Shown here: one piece after another, positions 59,936 to 64,000 of the stretch
Position numbering within the stretch: the first letter of the stretch is position 1
Layout of the letters: each line of letters starts with the position of its first letter
From: Nageia nagi
Lineage: Eukaryota; Pinophyta
Assembly (NCBI GenBank): GCA_050084985.1
Contig: JBITNC010000001.1
Location: 72,168,001-72,232,000 of the forward strand
Reading direction: 5' to 3'
Length of the DNA stretch: 64,000 bases
Program-made: the position numbers and the translations under genes
Notes under the pieces: model-generated
What the model was told of the DNA's origin: nothing
The model's database searches: none
What the model saw: the letters and a program-made list of their open reading frames with translations, nothing else

Positions 59936-61697
59936 TTAGTTTCTCTTTATTATGTTATTTTATTATTAGAATATGATTTCATGTTATATTTTATTTTTAT
60001 ATTCATAGATGGATGACATTTTATATTCATTTTTTGATCATGATGATCATGATTAGTTTTATAAGATGGATGTCATGGATGATTAGGCAATGGGCTTTTA
60101 TGACTATTTTTTGATGATATATATATATATATGATAATGTATCTAGATACTCATACTCATGGTTATGATGATGTTTTAATGAGTTGTTATTTTGATATTA
60201 TCATGTGTTATTTTATGGATGACGTACTTAGGGTTATGCTTGATTTTAATGTTATATTTCATATTGATGGATTATCAATGTTGGCTTACATTAGATTGTA
60301 TAATGATGTTATTTAATATTTTGATGGATTAATGGTTCCTAAATGATGTGATTAGGATAGTAAATGATGTAATGTTACAAGTTTAATTTATTATGGATCA
60401 TTATTATTACTTTTATAATGATCTAGTTATGATATAAGATAATATTTTATATATAGTAGTACGAAATATTGGGATAACATAGTAGTTATCATCATTTTCT
60501 AGTTCTTGGCTATTTACATGCATGGTTTTGGACACAAATATTGGGATAACATATATATATATATATATGAAATGGTATGGATGGTATGGATGTATGAATG
60601 TATGGCACTATGAATTTACACTCATGGATAAATGAACATGAATGAATGATATAACTATTTGAATGTCAAACATAACATCCTAGTAAACTTACCAAGATCA
60701 TAATAATAATATATGTATTGTGAAGTGAAGTGAAATAAATGTATAATATAATAAAGAAGTGTAATGGATAACACATTCATACTAACTTCATCAAATAATC
60801 TTTCATTTCAACTTCGTCTACTAGGGATGATTTAAAACAAAGTTATGATACACCTAAGTTTATTATGAACTTGTGTGTATGCAATGATGTTTATGTCCTT
60901 CTCTTGACACTCGCAAACCTAATGTTCCAAGAGCATAAACTATGTAAGTTAATCTATTCATATGAAACATCTAGAGGTCCATCATAGAGATTGGACAAAT
61001 CATAACTTAGTAAGGTATACCTCACTACCAAATGAGCATCCATAGCTCTGGTGAATACTAACCCTTATATCCCATTACAAACTTGGTTTGTTGCCATTTA
61101 AGTGTTCATAGCCCTAATAGAGGATACTATAATCACCCAAGAATTCTACTTCTTTATTCTTTTTCTTTCTTCATTTTTTTTAAATATTTTTTGTATCTTA
61201 TCTTTTTCTATCTTATCTCTTCCTATCATATTTTTTTTCTTCTTATCCTATCTCTTGGGTTTCGGATGAAGCAAAATAATAGGATGAATAATCATTTGAA
61301 ATTATGCTCAAAGAACATCATAGCTATCATTGTTTCAATATTTTAAAGTGTGTAAAAGTGTACAGTTCATAATATCTTGAAAATGTATCAAGGTTATATT
61401 TGTTTATCATCCTATGTTTCAAAAACCTTATAGAAAATATTTTGACAAAATATAATATGAATATTACACTCATAAACTACTTTTTTATTTATATACATAG
61501 GTATATATATGAATAGAATGTGGATGGATGTATAATGTGTATGTATATCTTGATAAATCAATAGGATTATCATGTTTGACACTTAATAATTTTATGATGA
61601 TGGAGGTAATGAACAAGATGAACACAATGGTATGGTATGAACACATAGGAAAATGCACCCTAATAGCCAAGACACTTCAAAAATAACTTTTTGAGTG

Positions 61698-61758
<61 letters not shown>

Positions 61759-62829
61759 TCATGATTTATTGATTTTTTTTGTGATTTTAATCATCATCCA
61801 CCTGTTGGTAATGAATTCCATGTCATATGAGGATTGCAATAAATGACTATGAGAGATGGGATGAAAGTGACATCAAGTACAAATGGTATTATCAATAGAC
61901 CAATGTGTGGCATGACGAATGACAAAATAGAAAATATGGAATCCCAATAAAAAAGATTTATGGATATTATGTGGGTGATGGTGAGTACATTAAATGATTC
62001 TTAAGGATGCAAGGATGGTGGACCATAAAATTTAATGATTATACATATAAATAGATTAATATGAATGTTGATTATAATCCTCCATATGAAGTTTGGACTA
62101 GAAAATAAACAAACAAGATTTTGGAGAAAATCTTCATTAGGTTTATCATAGATTATGTAGGCTCCCCAACATGGTCCATGGTTTATGGTCATGATCACTC
62201 AAAAGGAACTATTGAGAATATGATAAGCACAATCAGATCTATCCAATAGACTTGAAAATACTACCATAGATAGGATCTTAAGTTGAACACCTTTAGGAAA
62301 CTCAAAAAAGTGATCTATCTCTACATCTAATGATAAGACCTAACTCTCTATATGGTCACTCAAGAATGTACAAGATGAATGTGGGATGTGAATAGAAGAT
62401 AATTCCCAAGGAGTGGGTGGGACATCATATAGATAAACTATACATTGATTAGTGGATCAAGAAACAAGATGAGGATGAATCATGATGTTTATGTATGGAA
62501 TACAACTAGCCACCTACAATGTTATATGCAAATTTTAAAGATTACATAAGGTTTAAAGAGATACAACATATATAAATCTTTTATTTTCATGAAAAACATT
62601 AATAAGCATGTAAAGATTAAGTGATATATACACAACACATATGTACAAGACACACATTTTTGTTTTTTTTTGTTTTTTTTTATGTTTTATAATATATTAT
62701 TTTTATGATGTTTTTATTTTTAACCTAACATAAAATTATTTACAACCTTCAAATTCCATTTATATGTAGGTTTCCTACAAATGACCCAATGTCTATGATC
62801 CAAAAAGTAATAGTATGGGGACCTCAATC
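59936..62829. other. Low-complexity AT-rich spacer
   Basis: No gene is recognised. It contains TATGGATGTATGAATG-type words, short AT runs at about 60115-60132 and 60548-60568, and the long AT run listed separately. It resembles the spacer found beside the antisense gene in the plus-strand Tat-like element (about 21960-22200, reverse sense). Confidence 0.45.
61702..61753. repeat. AT dinucleotide microsatellite
   Basis: About 26 uninterrupted TA units. Confidence 0.95.
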
Positions 62830-63960
62830 AAAGGTGAAGAGGACCTTGTCCTAAGATAGATGGTTGAGAGTGAATGGGATACGAAATGAGTGGTGAGAGT
62901 GATGATTTAGGTTTTGGCCTAAAATTTATGATGACTCTCTTAGGTTCTATAGATGAAGTTAAAGCTTCAGTATGTACCTCAGGAAGCATAAAAAGGAAGG
63001 TATGTATGTAGGATGTAATGAAATAAGAGGTGATGGTTCTAGTGGTAATGGAGAAGCTAAAAATGGGAATTATAGGATGAGGCTCCTTACAGTGACAATG
63101 AAACTCTTAATATGAACAATACTAGGTTCCTTACTGGTATTATTAATTTATTTTCTTTCATTGATACATTGAATAGTCTTCTCAAATCATGTTTTCATAT
63201 TCAAAGGATTGTTCACACAATAATTATTACTAAACAATGAACTATAATTATATACAATCTCATAATTTGTAGAGGTTGGCATAATATATGACAATACTTG
63301 ATTGAAAATAACTAAAGTTAAAATGACAAAACATCCCATAAATTTGATATTAACATCTTCAACACAATCTATAAAAATTTTGGGTTTGTCATAAGGTTAA
63401 TGTAATGAACTCATCTCAGATTCTTGTTCCATCTACATTTTTTGTGCCTTTACTTCAATTGTAACTTTTAAACCATTTATTTTTAATTCTCATACATTTG
63501 ATGTATGATTTTCAAAGTATTTCATAGCTATCACTAATTGCACTTCTTTAGGTAAATCAAGGAAATGTGCCATAAGTGTAAAAGGAGTTTTTTGAAGTAA
63601 TCACATGTAAACATCTCCTTTATATCTATCTTGCATGAAATTTTGACCAACATAATCAAACTAGAAATGTATTTGTTTAGGGACTTCTAAGCTTTTGGTT
63701 GATAAAGTTCTTTTTGAATGGTCACAAGATAAAGAAATGATAATCCTTAACATTACTCAAGAAAATTGTTTATTGATATTTCTTTTAACTCTTCTTGATT
63801 TCCTTGGTTGGGAGAAAATATAGAATAAAAATTATATATTAACTTTTGATGACATAGGTCTCCTATAAGTTGATTCATCCAAGTCAGAATTAGATGTAAA
63901 ATTTGTAGATTTTATGCTACAATGTCTAAAATCTAATCATTAAAAGTACAATCAAGTATG
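62830..63960 (-). pseudogene. Unrecognised decayed minus-strand reading frame
   Basis: Read right to left, one frame stays coding-like for more than 1.1 kb with roughly a dozen stops. The clearest part (about 63430-63700) includes F-D-Y-V-G-Q-N-F-M-Q-D-R-Y-K-G-D-V-Y, then T-P-F-T-L-M-A-H-F-L-D-L-P-K-E and V-T-I-E-V-K-A-Q-K. I recognise no domain. Its direction agrees with the minus-strand Tat-like element inferred from 51959-56256, so it may be part of that element's coding region, but it does not look like integrase or RT. It probably extends beyond the window. Confidence 0.4.
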
Positions 63961-64000
63961 AGTCTAGGTGTTGTAATGATCCAATACAAGCATAACAAAT

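Overview
The window is AT-rich nuclear DNA from a plant with a large, repeat-dominated genome. The evidence is an almost continuous series of nested, mostly decayed plant-type LTR retrotransposons (Ty3/gypsy and Ty1/copia), very low CpG in the old elements, and no recognisable host gene. A gymnosperm or another large-genome seed plant fits; the sequence alone does not fix the species. One 100-N assembly gap lies at 12286-12385.

Layout. 1-3659: decayed repeats with no gene. 3660-4615 and 27913-29126: two halves of one Ty3/gypsy element (called gypsy-2). They are split by a Tat-like gypsy element at 4616-27912, which has LTRs of about 1.19 kb, a gag relic at 7609-9960, a protease relic near 10.4-10.8 kb and an integrase tail at 19326-19565. 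That element is itself split by a reverse-strand, non-coding LTR element (LARD-like, 12386-19325 plus part hidden in the gap), and it carries a long decayed antisense reading frame at about 22.68-24.53 kb. 29127-44195: a coding-poor LTR element (E4) whose 5' LTR copy contains a tRNA-derived SINE. E4 is interrupted by a complete Ty1/copia element at 33441-42167 with matching LTRs, TAAAT target duplications, PBS and PPT. 44549-51523: a second copy of the gypsy-2 family (gypsy-3) with both LTRs, PBS, PPT and decayed gag-pol. 51959-56243: a probable 4.3-kb LTR of a reverse-strand Tat-like element that runs off the right end. On the plus strand inside it, antisense to the element, lies a decayed frame resembling the plant mobile domain (57994-59935). 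A further unrecognised minus-strand decayed frame covers 62830-63960.

The order of insertion can be read from the nesting. Gypsy-2 was hit by the Tat-like element, which was hit by the LARD; E4 was hit by the copia element. The copia is the youngest large insertion (5 differences by eye between its 488-bp LTRs), whereas the LARD and Tat LTR pairs differ at roughly 10% or more of positions. Nothing here looks like a working host gene. The copia polyprotein is the only long reading frame, and it is interrupted by stops and a frameshift.

The points most worth following up are: a five-copy hairpin array with compensatory changes in the copia 3' region; a second hairpin array in the giant LTR; similar antisense genes in two Tat-like elements; a flank duplication of about 150 bp at the Tat insertion; a SINE whose empty site is visible in a paralogue in the same window; and a decay pattern dominated by TAG stops. 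All sequence comparisons were made by eye.
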